In this document: piece after piece, positions 42,701 through 49,867 of the stretch
Position numbering within the stretch: the stretch's first letter is position 1
Layout: the number at the start of each line of letters is the position of its first letter
NCBI RefSeq assembly: GCF_012913485.1
Contig: NZ_CP051774.1
Span: 2,170,001-2,234,000, forward strand
Source of the DNA: Luteolibacter luteus
GTDB lineage: Bacteria; Verrucomicrobiota; Verrucomicrobiia; Verrucomicrobiales; Akkermansiaceae
Length of the DNA stretch: 64,000 nt
Direction: 5' to 3'
Position numbers and translations under genes: made by a program
The notes under the pieces: generated by a model
What the model saw: the letters and a program-made list of their open reading frames with translations, nothing else
What the model was told of the DNA's origin: nothing
Database searches by the model: none

Positions 42701-44680
42701 GAGGTCGATTTTCGGCAGTGCCACCGACTGCTTGTGCTCGTAGCGATGGATGCGGCCAAAGAAGTGATCGCGGTCCGGACGTGCAGCCTGGTTATACCAG
42801 AGGTGAATGGGCCCACGCGGGTCGTTATGAAGGATCGCCTGGTTGTAGAAATCGATCACGTAGAGCTGGCCATCCGGCCCGATGCGCGTGTCGATGGGGC
42901 GGCTCCAAAAATCGCGGGTGGCGGAGAATTCCTCCTCGCGGGTCTTCTCGGCGGAGTAGGTCACGCCTTCGTTCTTCAGAGCTTCGTGGTGGATGATGTG
43001 CACCGTCGGCTCCGCGGTGAAGTAACCGAGGGTCCACTCTTTCGGCCAAGCACCCCCCTCATAGACGGCGGCACCACAGGCGGCGGTGAAAGAGCCGATG
43101 ACATCGTTCGGCTGATTCTCCACGATCTCTTCCCAAGACATCAGGGGCTTCACCGGACGGAGGTGAACCATCACCTGCCAGGAAGGCTCAGAGCCAAGGC
43201 CACCTTCCGCCATGAGGCGGTCCGAGACCGGCACGTGCATCACGAGATCGCCCGAAGTCGGCTGGGTGAAGAACATCTCGCCATCCGAGGTCATGTCCAC
43301 GCCCCAGCAGTTGCCCGCCTTCGCGCTGACCATCTCGATCTTCGAGCCATCCGGGCGGAAACGAACCACGCCGGAGCCAATGCCGCCGAAGTTCACGGAG
43401 CCATCGGCGGAGGTCACCTTTGGCGAACCTGCGTAGCCGTGCGTGGCATAGACCCAGCCATCAAGTCCCCAGCGCAGGTTATTCAGCACCGCGTGGCGGT
43501 CCGAGGTACCGAGGCCACGATAGAGCACCTCGCGCTTGTCCGCTTTGCCATCGCCATCGGTATCGCGGATGAAAAGCACTTCCGGCGGCTGTGAGGCGAT
43601 CACGCCATCGCGATAGAAACAGAAGCTGGTGGCGAGATCGAGGTCATCCGCGAAGACGTGCTTCTTATCCATTACGCCATCGCCGTCGGTGTCCTCGATC
43701 CAAGAAATCTTGTCGCGGCCCGGGCGAGTCACCGCCGGCGGCTTCGGGAAGGGGGTGTCGCGCTGCCACATGGAAAGCATCGACTCCGGGCCACCGCCTT
43801 CGCGGCCTTCCGGATACTCCACGCTTTCGACCACCCACATGCGGCCTTTCGCATCCCAATCGATATTGAGCGGCTTCGAGATGAGCGGCTCAGCAGCAAC
43901 GAGGCCGACCTTGAAATCCGGGTGCACCTGCATCGATTCGACCGACTTCAGCGGTGCAAGCGGCCCGCCGACCGGATAGGTAAGGGTCGCCAGATCTTCC
44001 TTCGTCGAAAGCTCATCAACATTCTTGGCACCTGCGGCCCAGGCCAGCGAGCGGCGGAGCATCGTGCGGATGGCCGAGTGCGCCCGCGTTTCCTCATTCT
44101 GTCCCGGGACAAAGAAAACGACGCGGCCCTTTCCGCGCTCTGCGGTCCAGATCATCGGCGAGACACCGTAGATGTAGGGCTGGGGCTCGGTGCCTTTCAG
44201 GTGCTTCTTGTTCGGCGTCCACGTCGTTGCGAGGACGTTGGTGGTCTGCGGCAGATCGAAGCCGTAGAGCATTTCGTCACTGACATCGAAGTTCGAGATA
44301 CCACCGGTGACCGGGTGCTGATTTCCCGGCGGGGTGAAGAAGAGCGGCACTTGACCGGTCCAGCCCTGGATGTTTCCCCGTACCCATCCGGAGGCGGCGA
44401 TGGCATCGTGGACAAGCACCACGCCGCCGCCTTTTTCGACGAAATCTTCAATCGCCTGCCTTTGCGCGGCGGTCCATGGCTCGCGACCGGTGAGCAGGAC
44501 CACCCCACCCTTCTTCAGGTCATCGGCGGTGGGAAAGGCGCTGCCGTCCTTCGCTCCTTCGACGATCCCGGCAGCGCCCTGGGCGTAGATGGGAAAGGAA
44601 GCGGCGCTGGCGGGTGAAGCCAAGAGCATCCCGCCTAACAAAAGCGGGACGAGCGAACTGCGTAGGGTTCCGGGTTTCAT
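39746..44680 (-). CDS. giant PVC-type haem-binding protein: ThuA - dehydrogenase propeller - HEAT - cytochrome c - jelly roll - ThuA
   Basis: A 1,644 aa exported protein (signal MKPGTLRSSLVPLLLGGMLLASPASA). Order: a ThuA-like domain (residues ~25-230, FVEKGGGVVLVHDAIAASG), then the membrane-bound dehydrogenase propeller of Planctomycetota/Verrucomicrobiota (VHPDFKVGLVAAEPLISKPLNIDWDAKGRMWVVESVEYP). HEAT-like helices follow, then a cytochrome c motif CAVCHKF near residue 1085 with distal Met, a beta-sandwich, and a second ThuA domain at the C-terminus (LRVLMAGGGSSHDFGQWY ... HPATWYNWPDWPAYNTTYVGGG). ThuA proteins are linked to trehalose and other sugar use; the haem domain suggests electron transfer from periplasmic sugar oxidation. 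An AraC gene lies 91 bases upstream on the same strand. Confidence 0.93.
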   Translation of the reverse strand: MKPGTLRSSLVPLLLGGMLLASPASAASFPIYAQGAAGIVEGAKDGSAFPTADDLKKGGVVLLTGREPWTAAQRQAIEDFVEKGGGVVLVHDAIAASGWVRGNIQGWTGQVPLFFTPPGNQHPVTGGISNFDVSDEMLYGFDLPQTTNVLATTWTPNKKHLKGTEPQPYIYGVSPMIWTAERGKGRVVFFVPGQNEETRAHSAIRTMLRRSLAWAAGAKNVDELSTKEDLATLTYPVGGPLAPLKSVESMQVHPDFKVGLVAAEPLISKPLNIDWDAKGRMWVVESVEYPEGREGGGPESMLSMWQRDTPFPKPPAVTRPGRDKISWIEDTDGDGVMDKKHVFADDLDLATSFCFYRDGVIASQPPEVLFIRDTDGDGKADKREVLYRGLGTSDRHAVLNNLRWGLDGWVYATHGYAGSPKVTSADGSVNFGGIGSGVVRFRPDGSKIEMVSAKAGNCWGVDMTSDGEMFFTQPTSGDLVMHVPVSDRLMAEGGLGSEPSWQVMVHLRPVKPLMSWEEIVENQPNDVIGSFTAACGAAVYEGGAWPKEWTLGYFTAEPTVHIIHHEALKNEGVTYSAEKTREEEFSATRDFWSRPIDTRIGPDGQLYVIDFYNQAILHNDPRGPIHLWYNQAARPDRDHFFGRIHRYEHKQSVALPKIDLSTLEGRVAALSHPNREIRYRAQRLIEEGDVRAAAVKLENAQGVAKIHSLWVRAAAGLLSEKELIAALGDDSVSVRITAARVYEAYPKLVTANVIATVARGVEKEEDARVRLHWIASLPKDAVVPASALVEIDAKSTDRWTRAAVARLARNNAPEVLAAALKSAEPAKHSPLIALLIDGSRADAAKLAAMIGAMESAEGGATDIVLSSLASLRKGDLPRSPQLEAVFVRLSANKQPRIAAAALPLAVSAWPADQIAAKLPSAVGAILAAAPADGVVLTSLAALPQFTPDLAKALKEGVASPGDLRRPLIDVLSANASKDAPAILIAALPSLPAEEKARVVEGLLTRPASAIALIDALDKEEVSLTIVGTTVLPRLADHPDATVKKHAAPLLAKLRGANEAKDAIIARLLPEVNKPGNVEAGKLAYAACAVCHKFNDEGALIGPVLEGMGVHGTEILLSHIVDPNREVEPSYHVWNVTTSDGQTVSGFISRETAGSLFLKNAAGETEIPRAKITSQTNTGKSLMPEGFEGLGAETLRNLVAYLRSGEQRYHTVSFGSAATADGSRGVYLSQDAEVDKVSIKKYGLIEERGVPFHLPDPSSTASGKNVIVLKGGMGPEVFSQTMPKQVEIPVNLAAGRLHLLGAVAGWGYPVANDHDPLVKIAVRYADGSTEDLVFRNGIDFADHFNRVDVPGSAWTDLTRRGQMRYLWRDLKKPSAVIEKLVITSADRQAAPMIAAITLESPNKEGAMAAPPADGGPAEKASASLPEKAQAGTLRVLMAGGGSSHDFGQWYEREDQAILKEAGGLMTAYTSLPDEAAAQLPNADVFLFSSNDGAYAKSEVFRKAFEAFVARGGGLVLLHPATWYNWPDWPAYNTTYVGGGSRAHDPLGEFGLTVIKPQHPVVAGLSKEFKIRDELYQINFEPGAKVETLIETSVSGQTGKKHASVWITAHPKSRIVNIAPGHDEAAHRLPDFRKLLANSVKWAGGK

Positions 44681-44771
44681 GGGTCGCGGGAAGCGGACGT
44701 GCATTCCCCTTCTACCGCAGATCCCGGCGACTTCCTAGCCGTGTTGGCAATCGCGATAAGGGATTGTGGAT

Positions 44772-45617
44772 TTACCTCCGGTGCTCCGAAGGGCGCCACC
44801 CGATCCACTTTTTGAAGGTATTCGAGAAAGTGTGGGGGTTCATGTAGCCGATCTGGCGGGTGATCGACTCCACCTTGTCGTCGGTGGTGGAGAGGAGATG
44901 GCGGGCCCGCTGCATGCGCAGGAAGGTGACATGCTGCATGGGGCTGCGGCCCAATTCGTCGCGGCAGAGGCGGCGCAGGTGCTCCTTGCAAACGCAGGCG
45001 CGGGCGGCGAGCTCCTCCAAGGTCCAAGGATGATCGAGCGATTTTTCCACGGCATCCCAGAGCTTCCAGAGGCGGGCATCCGCCTGATGCGGCTGGGCAA
45101 AGCGCAGGACGTAGGAATGGATCAGCTCGGTCCAGAGGTGGAGATTGGCGGGGGTATTCAGGCCGGCGCACTCGGCGTGGAGCCCGGAAATCGCGTGAAA
45201 GAGCGGCTGGGGATCGTAGGATCCGAGCACCGGAGAGCCGGCGGAAACGATGGGATTTGACTCCCGGGATTCGAGGTAGCGGACCCAGCACATGCGCCAT
45301 GGCATGCGGCCCGTGGTCTTCATCGCATTCGTGACGAAGGGGGGCAGCAGGCAGGCCTGTCCGGCAGAAACCTGGCGCCACTGGCCGTCCGCCAGCACCA
45401 TCCCGCTGCCTTCATAGCACGCCAGCATGAAGGTGCCGGATTGATCCGGGCGCAGCATCTGGAAGTCTTGGGGAGCCTCCATGAGCCCGACGTGGGCGAT
45501 GTGATGCTGGGTCAGCAACTGGCAGACCGGCTGTTCATTCAGCCACTCCCGGTTGTCGGATTGGTCCGCACGCACGACCTGGGTGCGGATGGGTTCGACG
45601 GCAGCGAGAACAGACAT
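44772..45617 (-). CDS. AraC-family transcriptional regulator
   Basis: A 281 aa regulator with an N-terminal cupin-like sensor (FMLACYEGSGMVLADGQWRQVSAGQACLLPP) and a C-terminal double helix-turn-helix (WTLEELAARACVCKEHLRRLCRDELGRSPMQHV and VESITRQIGYMNPHTFSNTFKKWIGWRPSEHRR), both intact. The ATG at 45617 is chosen because the in-frame extension upstream crosses the operator-like repeats. It is divergent from a cupin gene and precedes the giant ThuA protein gene on the same strand, so it probably controls sugar- or aromatic-related genes on both sides. The effector is unknown. Confidence 0.93.
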   Translation of the reverse strand: MSVLAAVEPIRTQVVRADQSDNREWLNEQPVCQLLTQHHIAHVGLMEAPQDFQMLRPDQSGTFMLACYEGSGMVLADGQWRQVSAGQACLLPPFVTNAMKTTGRMPWRMCWVRYLESRESNPIVSAGSPVLGSYDPQPLFHAISGLHAECAGLNTPANLHLWTELIHSYVLRFAQPHQADARLWKLWDAVEKSLDHPWTLEELAARACVCKEHLRRLCRDELGRSPMQHVTFLRMQRARHLLSTTDDKVESITRQIGYMNPHTFSNTFKKWIGWRPSEHRR

Positions 45618-45657
45618 CGTCCGGACCCTAGATGAAAATCCGGGCGGATCAAGCGGA

Positions 45658-45740
45658 TGAAATGTGCATTTCAGATATTTCGATTTGCTCTTGCTGGACT
45701 TGCGACCGGCCGATCGACCATGAAGAGTGCAATTCAGATA
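45658..45740. promoter_or_regulatory. pair of phased 20-bp direct repeats, candidate AraC operator
   Basis: TGAAATGTGCATTTCAGATA at 45658-45677 and a 17/20-identical copy at 45721-45740 start 63 bases apart, six helical turns. The first copy is also a perfect 7-bp palindrome (TGAAATG-TG-CATTTCA). They lie in the 171-base gap between the divergent AraC and cupin genes, as expected for two-site or looped AraC binding. Confidence 0.55.
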
Positions 45741-45788
45741 GCTGGCGCAGGCCGGACACCCGTTTTTCAACCGACATTTTCCGAACCC

Positions 45789-46244
45789 ATGAGCAACGCT
45801 TCCAGACGCTTCGTCCAAGCTGGCGAAGGCATCAAAGAAACCAACGCGTGGACCTACAACGAGTGGCTGTGCCGCCCGGATCTCGTCCCCGCGGAGAAGC
45901 TGCTGATGGTACGAGCGACAATGCCGCCGGGGCATTGCCACCCTTTCCACCTGCACCCACATCGGGAAGAAATCATCCATGTCGTCGAAGGGCGTGCGGA
46001 GCAGTGGGTGGGCGATGAATACCGGATCCTTGGACCTGGGGAGATCGCACACCTGCCGGCGGGGGTAGTGCATGCGACCTACAATCCCTTTGAGGAGACG
46101 CTGGTTTTCCACGCGATTCTCTCGCCTGCGATTTTGCCTGATGGAGAAGAAGCGGCTGCGGAGGACCCGAAGGATGTCTCCGGCGAAGCCCCTTGGGCGT
46201 CGATGCGAGACGGAATGACGCCGTGCAGGATGCTGGGGGATTGA
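45789..46244 (+). CDS. cupin-domain protein
   Basis: A 151 aa single-domain cupin. Motif 1 is PPGHCHPFHLHPHREEIIHVVEGRAEQWVG (three His and a Glu as metal ligands) and motif 2 is LGPGEIAHLPAGVVHATYNP (His). A bound metal and an enzymatic or sugar-binding role are therefore likely. The ATG at 45789 (MSNASRRFVQAGEG) gives a compact protein; an upstream in-frame start would put the coding region across the repeats. It is divergent from the AraC gene and likely its target. Confidence 0.85.
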   Translation: MSNASRRFVQAGEGIKETNAWTYNEWLCRPDLVPAEKLLMVRATMPPGHCHPFHLHPHREEIIHVVEGRAEQWVGDEYRILGPGEIAHLPAGVVHATYNPFEETLVFHAILSPAILPDGEEAAAEDPKDVSGEAPWASMRDGMTPCRMLGD

Positions 46245-46270
46245 GCCGCCGGCGGAGGCTCAGTTTTTCC

Positions 46271-46307
46271 GCCTGTTATGCCTGTTAAAACAGGGAAAAT
46301 AACAGGC
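46271..46307. repeat. 37-bp nested palindromic dispersed repeat, copy B
   Basis: Outer arms GCCTGTTA and TAACAGGC (8 bp, perfect) enclose a perfect inner palindrome CCTGTT-AA-AACAGG. It is 33/37 identical to copy A at 26768-26804, 19.5 kb away, and lies 27 bases after the cupin stop codon. Confidence 0.75.
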
Positions 46308-46531
46308 GGGTGGAGGGAGAAATCACCCATCGCCAATCTGCCAATCATCAACCGAAGTGCGCTTCGCGGGGATGAAGGCGGGAGGATCGATGCGCGGACG
46401 AGGGGCATGTTTGCCCTGATATTCGTAAATGCGGGGGCGGGTTTCTACTGCCACGGTCGGCTCAAATGGAGATGACGGAACTTAGAGGCCTCCCGGCTCC
46501 CCTTCAGGGTGCGATACCTTGGCCGTGAAGA

Positions 46532-46654
46532 CCCAGGGTTGCGCGCTACGCGCTTACCCTGGGCTATCTCCCTGTCGCCCCGTTGGGGCTTTAGGAGGGA
46601 GCGTGTTGTGCGGTTACCCTGAGCTATCTCCCGGTCGCCCCGTCGGGGCTTTAG
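46532..46654. repeat. REP-like hairpin plus two 41-bp direct repeats at 60-bp period
   Basis: CCCAGGGT (46532-46539) pairs with ACCCTGGG (46556-46563), with a second stem GCGCG/CGCGC inside. The sequence 46554-46594 recurs at 46614-46654 with 38/41 identity, exactly 60 bases apart. Each copy ends in a GCCCC-N3-GGGGC hairpin followed by TTTAG. This resembles extragenic palindromes seen in Verrucomicrobiota and Planctomycetota (from memory). Confidence 0.75.
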
Positions 46655-46705
46655 AGATCGCGGTTACGGACTTGCTTAAGGAGGGACCATCTTTCCCGCC
46701 ACCTT

Positions 46706-48040
46706 TCAGAGCTTCTCGATGCGGAAGACGACAGGCTTGCTGTTGATGCAATCGAGGGCCTCGATCTTGTCGAGGGTGTCTTGCAGCAGGCCGAAGCGGC
46801 AGGTGTGGAGCAGGAAGACCATGTCGAGGAATTCGGCATCCGGTTGGTCGGGCTTCACCGGAGAGTGGGTGCCGGAGATGCCAATGCCTGCATCTGCAAG
46901 GACGCGCGCGACCTCGGCGATGACGCCGGGGCGGTCGGTGACGTCGAAGCGGACGTAATAGGCGGTTTCCGTGTCTTCCACGGGGAGCAACACGCCGCTT
47001 TCGCGATAGGGCAGGAAGCCGCGGTGGCCAGTAGCCTGGCGCAGGGAACGAGCAGCTTCAACGAGGTCCGCGACAACTGAAGAAGCGGTCGGGTCCTGGC
47101 CAGCGCCGCGACCGTAGAAGAGAGATTCGCCCGCGGCATCACCGTGGACGGCGACGGCATTGAAGACGCCGTGGACGCTGGCGAGGATGTGGCTCTTCGG
47201 GATGAAAGAAGGCTGGACCCGCAATTCCACGGAGCAATCCGGATGCTCCCGCACCACGGCAAGGAGCTTCACGACATAACCGAGACGGGTCGCGAAATCG
47301 ATGTCGATCGGACGGACCTGCTCGATGCCGGCGACGTGGACCTTCGCGGGATCGATCGGGAAACCGTAGGCCAGAGTGGCCAGCAGGATCGCCTTGTGGG
47401 CGGCGTCCCAGCCATTCACGTCGAGGGCGGGATCCGCCTCCGCATAGCCGAGTGCCTGAGCTTCGCCAAGGGAGGCGGGGAACTCCAACCCGGCGGTGGT
47501 CATCCGCTCGAGGATGTAGTTCGAGGTGCCGTTGATGATCCCGGTGATCGAATGGATGCGGTTGCCAATGAAGGACTCCTGAACCGTCTTGATGATCGGG
47601 ATGCCACCGGCGACCGCGGCTTCGAAATGGATCGGGGTGTCGTGTTCCTTGGAAAGAGCGAAGAGCTCCACACCGCGCTCGGCAAGGAGGGCCTTGTTCC
47701 CGGTGACGACGGGCTTCCGCGCCTTCAGGGCTGCGGCCACGATGTCGAAGGCGTCCGTGGTGCCGCCGATCAGCTCGACGACGATGTCCACGGAGGGATC
47801 CGCCACCAGCTCCTGCCAGGATGTGGTGAGCTTTTCGATCGGCAGATTGACGGGACGGACTTTCGCCACGTCACGGACAAGCACTTTCGCGACTTCCAGC
47901 TTCACCTGTCCGCCGGTGCGGTCGCAGATGAGGTTCGAGTTGCGTTCAAGTGCCAGAACAACGCCGGAACCCACGGTTCCGAGTCCGGCGAGGCCGATGC
48001 CAAGAGAAGAGCAATTCACGGCGGGACTCTCTGTCCCCAC
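46706..48040 (-). CDS. hom: homoserine dehydrogenase
   Basis: The branch enzyme reducing aspartate semialdehyde to homoserine for threonine, methionine and isoleucine synthesis. It has 444 aa with the standard three parts: NAD(P)-binding Rossmann domain (IGLAGLGTVGSGVV), catalytic/dimerisation domain (VVTGNKALLAERG, AAVAGGIPIIKTVQESF, GIINGTSNYILERM, AQALGYAEADPALDVNGWDAAHK), and a C-terminal ACT domain (YYVRFDVTDRPGVIAEVARVLADAGIGISG) for allosteric amino-acid feedback, probably by threonine. GTG at 48040 or GTG at 48019 is the start. No other threonine-pathway gene is adjacent. Confidence 0.97.
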   Translation of the reverse strand: MGTESPAVNCSSLGIGLAGLGTVGSGVVLALERNSNLICDRTGGQVKLEVAKVLVRDVAKVRPVNLPIEKLTTSWQELVADPSVDIVVELIGGTTDAFDIVAAALKARKPVVTGNKALLAERGVELFALSKEHDTPIHFEAAVAGGIPIIKTVQESFIGNRIHSITGIINGTSNYILERMTTAGLEFPASLGEAQALGYAEADPALDVNGWDAAHKAILLATLAYGFPIDPAKVHVAGIEQVRPIDIDFATRLGYVVKLLAVVREHPDCSVELRVQPSFIPKSHILASVHGVFNAVAVHGDAAGESLFYGRGAGQDPTASSVVADLVEAARSLRQATGHRGFLPYRESGVLLPVEDTETAYYVRFDVTDRPGVIAEVARVLADAGIGISGTHSPVKPDQPDAEFLDMVFLLHTCRFGLLQDTLDKIEALDCINSKPVVFRIEKL

Positions 48041-48066
48041 CGCCTAGCGGGAAAGCGCAAAGAAGG

Positions 48067-48300
48067 TCACTCGGGAGCATTTTCCGCGGCCAGCCAATCT
48101 CCCAACTGATCGCCGTGCTCGCCCTTTTCGACCCGGGATCGATAGTTCAGATAGGCCGCCTTGGCGAGGTCCCGTGGCGGCTGTGCGGCAGCTTTCTTGC
48201 CCGCAGGAGCTTTTTTCGCTGCCTTTTTGGCGGCCTTCTTCGCGGGAACCTCTGCGGCGGCTTTCTTGGCCACCTTCTTCGCAGCTTTTTTGGCAGACAT
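48067..48300 (-). CDS. histone H1-like Lys/Ala-rich protein with DUF2934 domain
   Basis: A 77 aa basic protein. Residues 1-40 are a Lys-Ala-Pro-rich tail (AKKAAKKVAKKAAAE, AKKAAKKAAKKAPAGKK) resembling bacterial histone-H1/HctA-type DNA-compacting tails. Residues ~45-75 (LAKAAYLNYRSRVEKG, QLGDWLAAE) match DUF2934, a short helical domain with a typical A-Y-x-L ... D-W-L-x-AE pattern. The ATG at 48300 is used; a longer in-frame start lacks support. A nucleoid-associated role is inferred from the tail. It lies 26 bases upstream of homoserine dehydrogenase on the same strand. Confidence 0.75.
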   Translation of the reverse strand: MSAKKAAKKVAKKAAAEVPAKKAAKKAAKKAPAGKKAAAQPPRDLAKAAYLNYRSRVEKGEHGDQLGDWLAAENAPE

Positions 48301-48391
48301 CGCACCGTAGTCGAGCAGTCGAGGTGCCAAGCGGCAAGTTGTTCCGCAAGGCGGTGATTGTCAGCGGGGGGCTCCGGCGTATAGTCCGCCC

Positions 48392-49795
48392 GTGGACCAC
48401 GGCTACTCATGGCGCGAATCCCGCGACTCCAGGCCGCTGCGACTTCCCGGACCCGATAACATGGGTTGGTGGGTAGCTGCGGCGTTCTTCATCGCGGTGA
48501 TCCTGCACGTGGCCGCATTCTTCGCGCTGGGTCACATCAAGATCGGGACGGGTATTTTCCCATCCAGTGACGAAATCTCCACGGAGCGGGTTTCGGTTCG
48601 CGATGTCGATATCACTCCGACGGAAGAGGCGGTGATGGAGCCGGAACCGGCGGAAAAGCCAGCGCCAGACAAGGCCACGCTGCTGGAAGAAATCGACATG
48701 CTCGACAAGCTTCCGGAGAACACGGAGATGGAGATCAAGCCGGATCTGAGTGACCCGGAATTCGCCGTGCGCCTTGAAAACCCAGCAATCAAGGGCAATC
48801 CGGAAGGCATCGTGGTGGATCCAGCCGCAGGTTTCGATCTCGATACGGCCCTTCCGGAACTCGGTCGCTCCGAAGATCCGCCGCCGATCGCGGCAGATGC
48901 GCAGATGATCGTCGATCCCGGTGCCAGCATCGCGGACGATACCAACCTCGATCGCTTCGCCCAAGACCTCCTGAAGAAGGGGGCCGGGGGAGTTTCCGAC
49001 GTGGGCACTCTGGACGGCATGGTCACCCTCGACGACATGGTGGGGCTTTCCGCCGACGTGCTGGTGGGCAAGAAGACAATGCTGCCCAGCGACTTGCTCT
49101 TCGAATACGACAGCGCGGTCCTGCGCGAGAGCGCGAAGGTGGGGATGATGAAACTGGCCCTGATCGTGGAGCGAAATCCGAAGCTTTATTGCTGGATCGA
49201 GGGTTATTCCGACCTTTTTGGTGGAGATGCTTACAATCAGGACCTTTCACGGCGTCGCGCCGGGGCCGTGCGCGAGTATCTGGTGAACACGCTGCATCTG
49301 AATGGCGATCGCATCGTGCCGCGGGGCCACGGAAAAGCCCGGCCGCTGGTGAGTGCCGGGAGCGTGGAGGAACAAGCTCCGAACCGCCGCGTGGAAATCC
49401 GGATGCGGCGGACTCCTCCGCCTGCGGAGAAAGTGGTGGTGACGGAGAAGGCACAGGCGCCCGCCCCGCCGAAAGAGACCCCGGCTCCGGCCCCCTCCCC
49501 TGCTCCCGCTCCTCCGCCGAAGGACCCGGTGGTGGTGAAGCCGATGAGGGCCCTGCCTGTCGTGGAGGATGCTCCCAAGGCGAAGCCCATCACCAAGGAC
49601 AACTCCCGCATGCGCCCGCTCGAGGAGCAGAGCCCGCGGGCACGCCCGATTCAGGAGAATCCGCCGAAGGCACAGCGCGTCGAGGAGGAGCCTCCGAAGG
49701 CAAAGTCCGTGGAAGAAGAAGAGGAGGCTCCACGCGCCCAAGGGGTGGAGGAAGAGCCTGAGGCACCGCCGGCCCGTGCGGTGCCGGTGGAGTAA
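48392..49795 (+). CDS. membrane-anchored OmpA-family protein with Pro/Glu-rich repeat tail
   Basis: A 467 aa protein. After a short basic N-terminus comes one TM helix (GWWVAAAFFIAVILHVAAFFAL) with a His inside it, reminiscent of TonB/TolA anchors. An acidic linker follows, then an OmpA/MotB peptidoglycan-binding domain (LLFEYDSAVLRESAKVGMMKLALIVERNP ... WIEGYSDLFGGDAYNQDLSRRRAGAVREYLV ... RIVPRGHGKARPLV ... NRRVEIRMRR). The C-terminal ~130 residues are low-complexity Pro/Ala/Glu with repeats such as RPIQENPPKAQRVEEEPPKAK. GTG at 48392 or ATG at 48461 could be the start. It probably links the inner membrane to peptidoglycan. Confidence 0.82.
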   Translation: MDHGYSWRESRDSRPLRLPGPDNMGWWVAAAFFIAVILHVAAFFALGHIKIGTGIFPSSDEISTERVSVRDVDITPTEEAVMEPEPAEKPAPDKATLLEEIDMLDKLPENTEMEIKPDLSDPEFAVRLENPAIKGNPEGIVVDPAAGFDLDTALPELGRSEDPPPIAADAQMIVDPGASIADDTNLDRFAQDLLKKGAGGVSDVGTLDGMVTLDDMVGLSADVLVGKKTMLPSDLLFEYDSAVLRESAKVGMMKLALIVERNPKLYCWIEGYSDLFGGDAYNQDLSRRRAGAVREYLVNTLHLNGDRIVPRGHGKARPLVSAGSVEEQAPNRRVEIRMRRTPPPAEKVVVTEKAQAPAPPKETPAPAPSPAPAPPPKDPVVVKPMRALPVVEDAPKAKPITKDNSRMRPLEEQSPRARPIQENPPKAQRVEEEPPKAKSVEEEEEAPRAQGVEEEPEAPPARAVPVE

Positions 49796-49867
49796 GTGTC
49801 ACCATCTTCGCTGCTGCCGGATGGGGTGGCAGCTTGACCCGCGGCGCGTGGCCGCTATGCCGGGGTC

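Larger units (their letters stand above)
46245..46705. other. 461-base intergenic region rich in palindromic repeats
   Basis: No convincing gene. It contains nested palindrome copy B (46271-46307), then about 225 unremarkable bases, a long hairpin (46532-46563), and two 41-base direct repeats with GCCCC-GTT/GTC-GGGGC hairpins. The reading frames that cross the repeats look like translated repeat sequence rather than proteins. Confidence 0.7.

Noticed and set aside
46519..46746. A 75-residue open frame across the hairpin repeats
   Set aside because: The translation is just the repeat read twice (repeated PxLSPxRPVGAL), so it is an extragenic repeat rather than a protein.
49813..49833. Hairpin GCTGCC/GGCAGC after the OmpA-family gene
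   Set aside because: No T run follows, so it is not supported as a terminator.
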